Below are positions 38,099-46,065 of a DNA stretch of 51,275 bases, piece by piece. Positions within the stretch are counted from its first letter, which is position 1. Each line of letters opens with the position of its first letter. The notes under the pieces are model-generated. The model did no database searches and was not told the DNA's origin. It worked only from the letters and a program-made list of their open reading frames with translations. This stretch comes from Candidatus Omnitrophota bacterium (lineage in GTDB: Bacteria > Omnitrophota > Gorgyraeia > Gygaellales > Profunditerraquicolaceae). Where the stretch lies: NCBI GenBank assembly GCA_030650425.1, contig JAUSED010000011.1, positions 1 to 51,275 of the forward strand. Direction: 5' to 3'. Made by a program: the position numbers and the translations under genes.

Positions 38099-39028
38099 AT
38101 GTTACGTCGAATGTTCTCAAGCTCGCTATTAATAGCGGCACTTCTTTTAAACGATCAAATTTGTTTTGCCGGTCATAAAGATAGTGAGGAAGAATGGAAT
38201 CCAGTTTCCGCAGGCCCGCTGACTACTTGGACAGCGCCGCTTTGCGGCAAAGGCAAGTTGGTGATTCAGCCATTTTTCTTTTATAACCGCGCCAGAGGCA
38301 CCTTCAACGCGGATGGCCGCTATAATTCTTTACCTGCTGGTGACAAAAAAGAGCAATTTCAGGAACAGCTTTTTGCGCAATACGGCCTTACTAACAGGCT
38401 GGAGTTGGATGCCCAGATGGTTTATCAGCAAAATTATGTCAAACAGGGGGATGCTAAGGCAGGCGCAAGCGGTTTTGGCGATAGCTATCTTTTCTTACGT
38501 TACTGCGCTCTGGAAGAAAAAGGCCGGCTTCCTCATCTAACAGGGGTATTCCAGCTTAAAATACCCACAGGCAAATATGAACACGCGAATTCTAGTAAGT
38601 TGGGGGCGGATTTGATGGGTGCTACATCAGGAGGCGGTTCTTGGGATCAGGGATTGGGGATAAATCTGAGCAAAAAATTAAAGCCATTTATTTTGCATAG
38701 CGATGCCATCTATAGTTTTCCGCAACAAGCGCGCGTTAATGGCGTCAAGACGCGCTATGCAAACTACCTTAATTATGACTTTGGAGTGGAATATTTTCTG
38801 TCAAAGGGTTTTAACCTTGTGCTTGAAGTAAATGGTTTTTTGCAGGGGGATAAGCAAGAGAATAAGGCAATGACCCCTGATTCAAAGATAAATTATTTCA
38901 CTATTGCGCCGGGGATTGGCTGGTCAAATGCCAAGATTCAGACTTTAATCGCTTATCAGCGCGTATTGACTGGGACTAATACGGATGCAAACGATTCAGT
39001 AGTTTTTACCTTGGTCTATCCGTTTTAA
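38099..39028 (+). CDS. Outer-membrane beta-barrel protein 2 (transporter-like)
   Basis: 309 residues from the ATG at 38099 with AGGGAGG upstream. Signal peptide ending CFA. Strand pattern and blocks such as QYGLTNRLELDAQMVY, GFGDSYLFLRY and LKIPTGKYE resemble the phenol-degradation MetA-like/outer-membrane transporter barrels. Ends VYPF. It follows barrel 1 by 10 bp and precedes feoB by 12, so all are probably cotranscribed. May supply iron across the outer membrane; inferred. Confidence 0.75.
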   Translation: MLRRMFSSSLLIAALLLNDQICFAGHKDSEEEWNPVSAGPLTTWTAPLCGKGKLVIQPFFFYNRARGTFNADGRYNSLPAGDKKEQFQEQLFAQYGLTNRLELDAQMVYQQNYVKQGDAKAGASGFGDSYLFLRYCALEEKGRLPHLTGVFQLKIPTGKYEHANSSKLGADLMGATSGGGSWDQGLGINLSKKLKPFILHSDAIYSFPQQARVNGVKTRYANYLNYDFGVEYFLSKGFNLVLEVNGFLQGDKQENKAMTPDSKINYFTIAPGIGWSNAKIQTLIAYQRVLTGTNTDANDSVVFTLVYPF

Positions 39029-39040
39029 AAGGAGGATTTG

Positions 39041-39616
39041 ATGAGTTTTGTCAAAAAATTATTTTCCATATGTAAAACGAAACATTCCTGCTGCGGGCAA
39101 ATACAAGAAGCCGCGCAGGGTGTAAGAAAGATCGCCATTGTGGGCAGCCCTAATGTCGGAAAATCCGTTATGTTTAACCGTTTAACGGGGAGTTATGTGA
39201 CTGTATCCAACTATCCGGGGACAACGGTGGAGGTTTCCCGGGGTAAAACCAAAATCGGCGAGGAAGAATTCGAAGTGATCGATACGCCCGGAATGTATTC
39301 ACTGTTGCCGATTACCGAAGAAGAGAAAGTAGCCAGAAGGCTATTAATTAAAGAAAAGCCAAATCTGGTAATCCACGTCATTGATGCCAAGAATTTAGAA
39401 CGAATGCTGCCGCTTACCTTGCAGTTAATCGAGGCAAGGCTTCCGGTGGTTTTAGTGCTTAATATCATTGATGAGGCAGAAAAAATAGGGATGAAGGTAA
39501 ATATAGAAAATTTAGAAAAAGACTTGAAAATTCCGGTAGTGGCCACCGTCTCAACCACAGGGAGAGGGATCGATATTTTGAAAGGGAGGCTCGAAGAATA
39601 TGTCAGAAATATGTAA
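39041..39616 (+). CDS. feoB: FeoB GTPase domain as a separate protein
   Basis: 191 residues from the ATG at 39041 (AAAGGAGG upstream). G-protein motifs: G1 GSPNVGKS, G2 around NYPGTTVEV, G3 DTPG, G4 region NIIDEAEK in place of the NxxD consensus, G5 VSTTGRG. It corresponds exactly to the cytosolic G domain of FeoB. Two Cys (HSCCGQ) precede it. It overlaps the membrane-domain gene by 17 bp in another frame with a fresh ribosome site, so the split looks natural. Confidence 0.93.
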   Translation: MSFVKKLFSICKTKHSCCGQIQEAAQGVRKIAIVGSPNVGKSVMFNRLTGSYVTVSNYPGTTVEVSRGKTKIGEEEFEVIDTPGMYSLLPITEEEKVARRLLIKEKPNLVIHVIDAKNLERMLPLTLQLIEARLPVVLVLNIIDEAEKIGMKVNIENLEKDLKIPVVATVSTTGRGIDILKGRLEEYVRNM

Positions 39617-41048
39617 ATATGCCGGTGATATCTTAGAGAATTCTTTGGAGAAGATAGAAAATTTACTCAAAGCGGACTATGGCATCTCTAAGCGTTCTAT
39701 CGGTCTATTGGTACTTCAAGAAGATGAGGAAATTATCTCGCTGGTTAAATCCGGCGATCTGGAAAGCTTTGGCCAGATTATGGAAATCGTAAATCATGCT
39801 AAAACTCATTTTCATGAACCGCTTTCCTATATAATTTCTCAAGCAAGGCAAGAGGAAGCAAATAGTATTGTAAGCAGAGCCATAGAGCATTCGCCTAAGA
39901 GAGGGTTGCCGCTTAAAGAAAAACTGAGCAGGGTAATGATCAATCCTATTACAGGCATACCGATTATGCTGTTAATACTTTATTATGGCATTTATAAATT
40001 CGTCGGAAAGTTTGGCGCGGGTATTTTGGTTGATTTTATTGAGAAGGATATCTTTGAAAAAAGTATCAATCCTTGGGTTACCGGTATTTTTAACTCTCTT
40101 ATTCATTGGCAGGCGCTTCGGGAGTTATTTGTGGGCGAATACGGCGTGATTACTTTAGGTGTGCGTTACGCGGTAGCCTTGATACTGCCCATTGTTACGA
40201 CATTCTTTATTGCCTTCGCGATTATTGAGGATACCGGATATCTGCCGCGGCTTGCGCTGCTCATAGATAGAGTTTTTAAAAAGATAGGTTTGAGCGGGAG
40301 GGCAGTGATCCCGATGGTGCTTGGTTTAGGATGCGATACCATGGCAACGATGGTCACCAGGACCCTGCCCACAATAAGAGAAAGGATTATCGCTACTATC
40401 TTACTTGCCTTGGTAGTACCTTGTTCCGCGCAGCTGGGAGTGATCCTTTCCTTACTGGAAGGTAATCCTCCAGGACTCTGGGTCTGGTTTGGCGTGATAA
40501 GTTTAGTATTTCTTTTGGTAGGATTTCTATCTTCCAAGATTCTGCCCGGTGACGCGCCTTCCTTTTATATGGAGATTCCGCCTCTACGGCTGCCAAAACT
40601 TTCTAACGTGTTTGTTAAAACTTACACCAGAGTAAAATGGTATTTTACCGAGATCTTCCCGATGTTTATCTTTGCCAGCATGATGATTTGGCTAGGCCAG
40701 TTGACAGGGCTATTTACATTTCTTACGCATTTATTAGAATATCCTATCCGCTGGATAGGTTTACCGGATAAGGCTGCGGTTGCTTTTCTCTTTGGTTTCT
40801 TTAGAAGAGATTACGGGGCAGCGGGATTATATGATATTAAAAAGGCAGGGTTATTTTCAGGAAATCAATTAGTGGTGGCTTGCGTTACGCTGACTTTATT
40901 CCTTCCCTGCATTGCCCAGTTCCTGATGAATGTGAAAGAGAGAGGCTGGAAAACCGGTGCCGGTATTTCAGTATTTATTCTGCTTTTTTCGTTTGCTGTA
41001 GGTTTTATATTGAATTTTATATTTAGTGCTTTTGGAGTTAATCTATGA
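39600..41048 (+). CDS. feoB: FeoB membrane permease part as a separate protein
   Basis: 482 residues. An N-terminal helical region (~1-110) matches the linker and GDI-like part of FeoB, then eight or so membrane helices with the two gate motifs, the first as GLGCDTMATMVTRTLPTIRERI...VPCSAQLGV. Transports Fe(II) into the cytoplasm in concert with the GTPase encoded just upstream. The gate motif has GCDTMAT where many FeoB have GCNVPA. Ends overlapping the next gene as ATGA. Confidence 0.93.
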   Translation: MSEICKYAGDILENSLEKIENLLKADYGISKRSIGLLVLQEDEEIISLVKSGDLESFGQIMEIVNHAKTHFHEPLSYIISQARQEEANSIVSRAIEHSPKRGLPLKEKLSRVMINPITGIPIMLLILYYGIYKFVGKFGAGILVDFIEKDIFEKSINPWVTGIFNSLIHWQALRELFVGEYGVITLGVRYAVALILPIVTTFFIAFAIIEDTGYLPRLALLIDRVFKKIGLSGRAVIPMVLGLGCDTMATMVTRTLPTIRERIIATILLALVVPCSAQLGVILSLLEGNPPGLWVWFGVISLVFLLVGFLSSKILPGDAPSFYMEIPPLRLPKLSNVFVKTYTRVKWYFTEIFPMFIFASMMIWLGQLTGLFTFLTHLLEYPIRWIGLPDKAAVAFLFGFFRRDYGAAGLYDIKKAGLFSGNQLVVACVTLTLFLPCIAQFLMNVKERGWKTGAGISVFILLFSFAVGFILNFIFSAFGVNL

Positions 41049-41212
41049 AATGCAGTTTATGCGGTTATGTATTTCGAGAAGAAGAGGCGCAAAGCGGCTG
41101 TAAAAGCTGTCCGATGATGCAGGGTTGTAAGCTTATTAAATGCCCGAATTGCGGAATTGATTCTCCGCCGGAACCTAAATGGGCAAAACATCTAAGGAGA
41201 GAAGGAGAGTGA
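41045..41212 (+). CDS. Cys-rich mini-protein of the feo operon
   Basis: 55 residues, start overlapping the feoB stop (ATGA). Seven cysteines: C3-x2-C6, C19-x2-C22, C28, C33-x2-C36, a rubredoxin or zinc-ribbon-like set, followed by a basic tail. Its own last codons contain the ribosome site (AAGGAG) of feoA, which starts 2 bp after its stop. No family name known to me. In position it could replace FeoC as a metal- or Fe-S-sensing accessory of FeoB. Confidence 0.75.
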   Translation: MKCSLCGYVFREEEAQSGCKSCPMMQGCKLIKCPNCGIDSPPEPKWAKHLRREGE

Positions 41213-41214
41213 AG

Positions 41215-41424
41215 ATGACTAATTTAAAGGTTAATCAGAGAGGGAAAATTACCCGTGTAAATACACGCGACCTTAAGAAGCTGAAGAAGATTATGGCGAT
41301 GGGTGTATTGCCGGGAATGCCGGTTATCCTGATTCAAAAATTCCCTTCCTATGTTTTTCAAGTTGGCCAATCGCAGTTTGCGGTAGATAAAGAATTAGCC
41401 GAGTGTATTTGTGTCGCTGCATAA
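41215..41424 (+). CDS. feoA: FeoA, SH3-like accessory of ferrous iron transport
   Basis: 69 residues from the ATG at 41215. FeoA domain: GKITRVNTRDLKKLKKIMAMGVLPGMPVILIQKF, with the typical LxxMGxxPG turn (MAMGVLPG), then QFAVDKELAECICV. Small cytosolic protein needed for FeoB activity. It is the last gene of the operon here, where feoA usually comes first. Confidence 0.93.
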   Translation: MTNLKVNQRGKITRVNTRDLKKLKKIMAMGVLPGMPVILIQKFPSYVFQVGQSQFAVDKELAECICVAA

Positions 41425-41481
41425 AATTGCTTCCCATTTTTGAGCAGAAGGAGTATTATATGTTCAAGGATGGGAGGTTAG

Positions 41482-43167
41482 ATGAAGCAGGAAAATTTAC
41501 GCATTGCTATGGCTCAGATCAATTGCCTTGTAGGAGATTTACAGGGTAATTTCGAAAAGATTTGCGCGAATATTAAGAAAGCGGAAAGCGCGGCTGCGGA
41601 TATCGTGGTTTTTCCTGAAATGGCGCTTACCGGCTACCCTCCTGAAGACCTCTTGCTTAAGCCTAAGTTTATTACCGATAATTTAGAGTATTTAAAAAAA
41701 ATAACCAAGCTAGTTAGGGATACAGTAGTAATTGCTGGTTTTGTGGATAGGAAAGCGGGGAATATTTATAATTCCTTAGCAGTAATTTATCGCGGAAAAA
41801 TTGCCGGTATCTACCATAAAATGCGCCTGCCTAATTACGGCGTCTTCGATGAGGAACGCTATTTTGAAGCCGGGGAAAACCCTTCGATATTTAAGCTGGG
41901 AAAATGCCTCTTTGGTGTGAGTATCTGCGAAGATATCTGGCATTTGGATGGCCCGATTAAATTACAAGCTGATTTAGGCGCGAAATTAATCTTCAACAGT
42001 AATGCCTCTCCATATTATGCCGGAAAGATTAAAGAAAGAGAAGAAATTGTTAAGAAGCAGGCTAGGTTAAACAATACGGCTATTGTCTATACTAATCTAG
42101 TAGGTGGGCAGGATGAGTTGGTTTTTGACGGACAAAGCATAGTCGTGGACAATAAAGGCAGGATTATAACAAGGGCCGAGGCGTTTAAAGAAGATTTGTT
42201 GATCGTAGACTTGGATATCCCGGTTGCTCAGATTAAGCGCTCTAAAAAGATAATCGCGCTTACTGACGCGCTACCGTCAAAAAATAGAATCGGGCTTCCG
42301 AAGAAAGAAATAAAACCTCTGGAACCAATAGCCGAAATTTATCAGGCCTTGATTTTAGGGGTAAAGGATTATATTAATAAGAATGGTTTCAAAAAAGTAG
42401 TTATTGGTTTAAGCGGAGGAATTGATTCGGCGCTTGTGGCGACTTTAGCCGTGGATGCGATAGGCAAAGATAATGTAACCGGGGTATTTATGCCTTCGCG
42501 TTATTCTTCAGCTGAATCTGAAACTGATGCCAGAGAGCTGGCCCAAAATTTAGGGACAAAATTTTCAACTATTCCCATCGAGCAGATGTACGCGGCTTAT
42601 TTAGCGGAGCTTGCCCCGCATTTTTCCGGTCTGGAAGCGAATATTGCCGAAGAGAATTTACAGGCCCGGATTAGAGGTAATCTGTTGATGGCCTTATCCA
42701 ATAAATTCGGCTGGCTGGTCCTGACTACAGGAAATAAATCCGAGATGAGTACTGGTTACGCTACGCTCTATGGAGATATGGCCGGAGGGTTTGCCGTAAT
42801 TAAAGACGTGCCTAAGACCCTGGTTTATAAATTAGCTAAATACAGGAATTCTCTTTCCCTAGTCATTCCTGAACGGGTTTTCAGCAAAGAACCCACCGCG
42901 GAATTAAAACCCAATCAAAAGGACAGCGACACCCTTCCTGTTTATGAGAAATTGGACCCGATCTTAAAGGCTTATATAGAAGAAGATAAAGATCTGGGAA
43001 GAATCGTCTCTTTGGGCTTTGATTCCAAGGTTGTCGCGCAAGTTTTAAGCATGGTTGATAAAAGTGAATATAAGAGAAGACAATCTCCTCCGGGAATCAA
43101 AATCACGCCTAAGTCCTTTGGCAAAGACCGCCGGATGCCGATTACGAATAAATATAAAAATAAATGA
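41482..43167 (+). CDS. nadE: Glutamine-dependent NAD+ synthetase
   Basis: 561 residues with GGGAGG upstream. N-terminal nitrilase-type glutaminase (~1-270) with FPEMALTGYPPEDLL, KMRLPNYGVFDE and the catalytic Cys in GVSICEDIW; C-terminal synthetase (~285-561) with the PP-loop GLSGGIDSALVATLA and TTGNKSEMSTGYATLYGD. Converts nicotinate adenine dinucleotide to NAD+ with ammonia channelled from glutamine. Overlaps the RRM gene by 4 bp. Confidence 0.97.
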   Translation: MKQENLRIAMAQINCLVGDLQGNFEKICANIKKAESAAADIVVFPEMALTGYPPEDLLLKPKFITDNLEYLKKITKLVRDTVVIAGFVDRKAGNIYNSLAVIYRGKIAGIYHKMRLPNYGVFDEERYFEAGENPSIFKLGKCLFGVSICEDIWHLDGPIKLQADLGAKLIFNSNASPYYAGKIKEREEIVKKQARLNNTAIVYTNLVGGQDELVFDGQSIVVDNKGRIITRAEAFKEDLLIVDLDIPVAQIKRSKKIIALTDALPSKNRIGLPKKEIKPLEPIAEIYQALILGVKDYINKNGFKKVVIGLSGGIDSALVATLAVDAIGKDNVTGVFMPSRYSSAESETDARELAQNLGTKFSTIPIEQMYAAYLAELAPHFSGLEANIAEENLQARIRGNLLMALSNKFGWLVLTTGNKSEMSTGYATLYGDMAGGFAVIKDVPKTLVYKLAKYRNSLSLVIPERVFSKEPTAELKPNQKDSDTLPVYEKLDPILKAYIEEDKDLGRIVSLGFDSKVVAQVLSMVDKSEYKRRQSPPGIKITPKSFGKDRRMPITNKYKNK

Positions 43168-43514
43168 ATATCTTTGTAGGCGATTTATCGTTTGATGCCG
43201 ATGAAACAAATGTGAAAGAGGCATTTGAGAAATTCGGCAGGGTTGGCTCCGTTATTATCATAAAGGAGAAAAATGGGGTAACCTCCAGGGGTTTTGGTTT
43301 TGTGGAGATGCCTGATCAACAGGAAGCGCTCGCCGCAATAGAGGCTTTGCATGGTAAGGAATTTATGGGCCGGGCGCTTAATCTTGGTGAAGCCCGCTCT
43401 AAAACAGCAAAGGGGCGCGTCCGAGGTTTTAAGAGCGGGAGCGGATATAAATTAGGGAGGCGTACGCGCAGTTTTATGAAACGGAAGATGAAAACCGGGG
43501 GAGAAGGTAATTGA
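43164..43514 (+). CDS. RRM RNA-binding protein
   Basis: 116 residues. A single RNA recognition motif (~1-78) with RNP2 IFVGDL and RNP1 RGFGFVEM, then a basic Gly/Arg/Lys-rich tail, as in cyanobacterial Rbp-type proteins. Probably a single-stranded RNA chaperone. Its stop lies inside the -35 of the next promoter. Confidence 0.92.
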   Translation: MNIFVGDLSFDADETNVKEAFEKFGRVGSVIIIKEKNGVTSRGFGFVEMPDQQEALAAIEALHGKEFMGRALNLGEARSKTAKGRVRGFKSGSGYKLGRRTRSFMKRKMKTGGEGN

Positions 43515-43539
43515 CAACGCGCATGTTCTATTATAATAT
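43511..43539 (+). promoter_or_regulatory. Promoter before the CpaF-type ATPase
   Basis: TTGACA (43511-43516) with TATAAT at 43532 (15 bp) or TAATAT at 43534 (17 bp). Confidence 0.6.
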
Positions 43540-43589
43540 ACAGAATCGACGAGAGTTAAAAGGGCCTGTTTTTTAGGAGAGGAGCGCGT

Positions 43590-44939
43590 ATGGAAAAAGA
43601 AAGAATCGCGATAGAGAATGAAATCCTGGAGAGGCTAGCCGGTAAGGTGTTTTTACTGCAGGACCTTGCCCGTAAGCGCGAAATCATCTTCCAGACATTT
43701 TTAGAGGTGTATAATTCCGGGTCTGGACAGGGTATGGTTAACAAGCTTCCGAATCTGGATCTTGAGAAACTTTTTAATGAATTTCTTTCTTATGGAGTAA
43801 TCGAGGAATTCTTAAATGATCCCGAAGTAGAAGACATTATGATTAATTATCTTACTCCGATCTATGTGCACAAGACAAAAAACGGCTTGACTAAGACAGA
43901 GAAAAAATTCGAATCCCGGGAAGAGCTGGATTTATTTATTAAAAAATTAGTGATTTTTTCCGGCAGAAAGACGATCCATAAAATTAATAATGTTGAGCTG
44001 GTCGAAATAAAAGGAAGGGCAAATATAGTTTATTCGCCTTTTGGGCCGCAGGTTACCATCACCCGCGCTAAGGAAAGGCCGTTGAGTATCATCGAATTGC
44101 TCGAAAACGGCACGCTCAACCCTGAAATTTGCGCGCAGCTTTGGCTTTATGTTGAAGGTTTGGGGATAAAACCGGCGAATATTCTTATCTCCGGAGGCCC
44201 GGGAGCTGGAAAATCCACTCTTTTAAACGCGCTTTTTAGTTTTATCCCTTCCAATGACCGGATAGTTGTGATCGAAGACACCTTAGAGTTAAATACCGAA
44301 CTTGAAGAAAATTGCTCGCGCTTAGAGAGCGATGAGACTACCAGTTTGGCGGATTTGGTGAAGAATTCACTGCGGATGCGCCCGGATAGGATTATCGTCG
44401 GAGAAGTCAGGGGGCAGGAGGCGCAGGATTTGATGACCGCGATGAATATCGGTAAATATTGTATGGGTACCTTACACGCTTCTACCGCCCGCGAGACAAT
44501 TATCCGCCTTGAAAACGAACCGATGAATTCGCCTGAGATATTGGTGAATTTGGTCGATGTATTTATCATTATGCGCAGGTTTAATTTGAACGGGAAAATC
44601 GCGCGCGTGGTCGGCGAATTAGTCGAGACTGCCGGAATGACCGATAAAACTATCCTTTTATCCTCGCTTTGGTCCTATGATTTGGGGGCTGGTAAATTTC
44701 AGAAGTCAGCGGTAAGCAGCGAATTTCGCGACAGGCTGGCGCAGGTAAGCGGCAAAACTTCGGTTGAGGTTATGGATGAGCTGAAAGTCCGCGCGAACGT
44801 TATCAAGTTACTCGTTAAAAAAGGTATAAGGGGAATGAAAGAGGTAACCGAATTTTGCCGGAAATATTCTGTTGATCCTGAAGGGGCCATCGCTGACCTC
44901 GGCGCCCAAAGACAGGATTTATTAAAAGAAAAGGTTTAA
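43590..44939 (+). CDS. CpaF/TadA-type secretion ATPase
   Basis: 449 residues. Hexameric type II/IV secretion-superfamily ATPase: N-terminal helical domain, Walker A GGPGAGKSTLLNAL (~205), Asp box VVIEDTLEL, Walker B IIVGEVRGQEAQDLMTAM, and the His box GTLHAST. Such ATPases power Tad pili or related fibres. No pilin, TadB/C or prepilin peptidase is adjacent, so it is isolated here; other components could lie elsewhere. It has its own promoter and precedes tRNA-Arg by a few bases. Confidence 0.92.
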   Translation: MEKERIAIENEILERLAGKVFLLQDLARKREIIFQTFLEVYNSGSGQGMVNKLPNLDLEKLFNEFLSYGVIEEFLNDPEVEDIMINYLTPIYVHKTKNGLTKTEKKFESREELDLFIKKLVIFSGRKTIHKINNVELVEIKGRANIVYSPFGPQVTITRAKERPLSIIELLENGTLNPEICAQLWLYVEGLGIKPANILISGGPGAGKSTLLNALFSFIPSNDRIVVIEDTLELNTELEENCSRLESDETTSLADLVKNSLRMRPDRIIVGEVRGQEAQDLMTAMNIGKYCMGTLHASTARETIIRLENEPMNSPEILVNLVDVFIIMRRFNLNGKIARVVGELVETAGMTDKTILLSSLWSYDLGAGKFQKSAVSSEFRDRLAQVSGKTSVEVMDELKVRANVIKLLVKKGIRGMKEVTEFCRKYSVDPEGAIADLGAQRQDLLKEKV

Positions 44940-44945
44940 CTTTTC

Positions 44946-45019
44946 GCGCCCATAGCTCAACTGGATAGAGCACCAGCCTACGGAGCTGGTTGTTGCTGGT
45001 TCGACCCCAGCTGGGCGCA
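44946..45019 (+). tRNA. tRNA-Arg(ACG)
   Basis: All arms pair: acceptor GCGCCCA/TGGGCGC, D stem GCTC/GAGC, anticodon stem CCAGC/GCTGG with loop CTACGGA (anticodon ACG), T stem GCTGG/CCAGC. CCA is not encoded. A34 of this tRNA is the substrate of TadA, whose gene starts 6 nt downstream. Confidence 0.97.
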
Positions 45020-45025
45020 TTTGTT

Positions 45026-45508
45026 ATGCTCAAAAAAGATATTTTATATATGCAAGAGGCCTTAAAAGAAGCGCAAAAGGCCTTTGCGGAAGACGAGGTT
45101 CCTGTAGGCGCGGTTATTGTCAGTGATGGTAAGATTATCGCCCGCGGCCATAATCAGATCGAGCGCCTGAAAGACCCCACCGCTCACGCCGAGATGATCG
45201 CGCTTACCTCAGCCGCAAACTTTCTGAATACAAAGTGGTTGAACCAGGCTAGCCTCTATGTTACAATTGAACCATGCAGTATGTGCGCCGGCGCGCTGGT
45301 GTTGGCGCGGATTAAAAATATTTATTTTGGCGCTTGCGACCCCAAGACCGGGGCCTGCGGCTCGATATTAAATATCGTTAATCATAAAAAACTAAACCAC
45401 CGGATTAAAGTAAAGAGCGGTATCCTGAAAGAAGAATGCGCAGCTTTATTAAAAGAGTTCTTTTCCTGCAAACGTTCTTCATGTCGTGCGGGATCCTGCC
45501 TGCTATAA
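45026..45508 (+). CDS. tadA: tRNA-Arg adenosine-34 deaminase TadA
   Basis: 160 residues from the ATG at 45026. Zinc deaminase with HAE (catalytic, in DPTAHAEMIAL) and PCSMCAGAL zinc ligands; converts A34 to inosine in tRNA-Arg(ACG). There is no ribosome site: only six bases separate the tRNA 3' end from the ATG, so processing of the tRNA would leave an almost leaderless mRNA. The tail FFSCKRSSCRAGSCLL has extra cysteines not usual for TadA. Confidence 0.95.
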   Translation: MLKKDILYMQEALKEAQKAFAEDEVPVGAVIVSDGKIIARGHNQIERLKDPTAHAEMIALTSAANFLNTKWLNQASLYVTIEPCSMCAGALVLARIKNIYFGACDPKTGACGSILNIVNHKKLNHRIKVKSGILKEECAALLKEFFSCKRSSCRAGSCLL

Positions 45509-45554
45509 GATAGTTTGGCGGGAACGAAAAAACGCGCTAAAAAATAATTATTTT

Positions 45555-45643
45555 GGAGAGATGGCTGAGTGGTCGAAAGCGAATCACTGCTAATGATTCG
45601 ACCTGAGAAATCGGGTCCCTGGGTTCGAATCCCAGTCTCTCCG
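45555..45643 (+). tRNA. tRNA-Ser(GCT)
   Basis: Acceptor GGAGAGA/TCTCTCC, discriminator G, anticodon stem AATCA/TGATT with loop CTGCTAA (anticodon GCT), a long variable arm typical of serine tRNAs, and T arm CTGGG-TTCGAAT-CCCAG. CCA is not encoded. Confidence 0.96.
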
Positions 45644-45673
45644 AAAAATTTCCTGTCAAAGGAAATTTTTCGG
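45641..45673 (+). terminator. Hairpin at the end of tRNA-Ser
   Basis: CCGAAAAATTTCC (45641-45653) pairs perfectly with GGAAATTTTTCGG (45661-45673), loop TGTCAAA. The first three bases belong to the tRNA 3' end. The T5 lies inside the stem, so this may be a terminator or the end of an inserted element. Confidence 0.55.
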
Positions 45674-45803
45674 ATACTGAGCGGCCGTTACGAGGCGACA
45701 AGCCGAGTAGGGAGCGAAGTATCTAGTAAACGAGCGTAGTACCGCGACAAGTGGCACAGCGAGAGAAGAATCATTGAAAACAACTTCCCGACAAGGGAAA
45801 TTA
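45674..45803 (+). other. Noncoding stretch, possible small inserted element
   Basis: GC-richer segment with repeated GAGCGAAGTA, CGAGCGTAGTA-type units between two similar small palindromes: TTTCC-TGTCAAA-GGAAATT at 45650 and CTTCCC-GACAA-GGGAAATT at 45783. No gene, tRNA or SRP RNA core is seen. The palindromic ends suggest a short mobile or dispersed repeat. Confidence 0.4.
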
Positions 45804-45816
45804 AGGAGCCTAATAT

Positions 45817-46050
45817 ATGAAAATGGCAATTGGATTGACTTTCCCGGGCGCGCTGCAGGATGAGTCCATCATTTGTTATCTTTGCAAGAATTTTAATCTC
45901 AACTTTAACATTATTGAGGCCTCTTTTTCTATGGAAGCCGGATGGTCGATTTTACAGGTAGAGGGAGAGCAGGAAGAAATCGAGCGGGCCTTTGATTATC
46001 TGACGGATAAGGGCGTTAAGATACAGCAGATCAAGATCGATAAAAAATAA
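45817..46050 (+). CDS. NIL-domain (ACT-like) small protein
   Basis: 77 residues with AAGGAG upstream. LTFPGALQDESIICYLCKNFNLNFNII, AGWSILQVEGEQEEIERAFDYLTDKGV matches the NIL domain, a ferredoxin-like fold found at the C-terminus of MetN-type ABC ATPases and in small ferredoxins, where it senses methionine or related ligands. Free-standing here; ligand unknown. Confidence 0.85.
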   Translation: MKMAIGLTFPGALQDESIICYLCKNFNLNFNIIEASFSMEAGWSILQVEGEQEEIERAFDYLTDKGVKIQQIKIDKK

Positions 46051-46065
46051 TAACTTTTTTATTCA

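Noticed and set aside
39041-41048. feoB broken by a frameshift
   Set aside because: The two parts overlap by 17 bp, the second has its own SD, and the break falls exactly at the G-domain boundary, so a natural split is more likely.
45674-45816. SRP RNA (ffs) between tadA/tRNA-Ser and dnaX, as in Bacillus
   Set aside because: The conserved SRP core (GGTCAGG and GGAAGCAGC-like loops) is absent.
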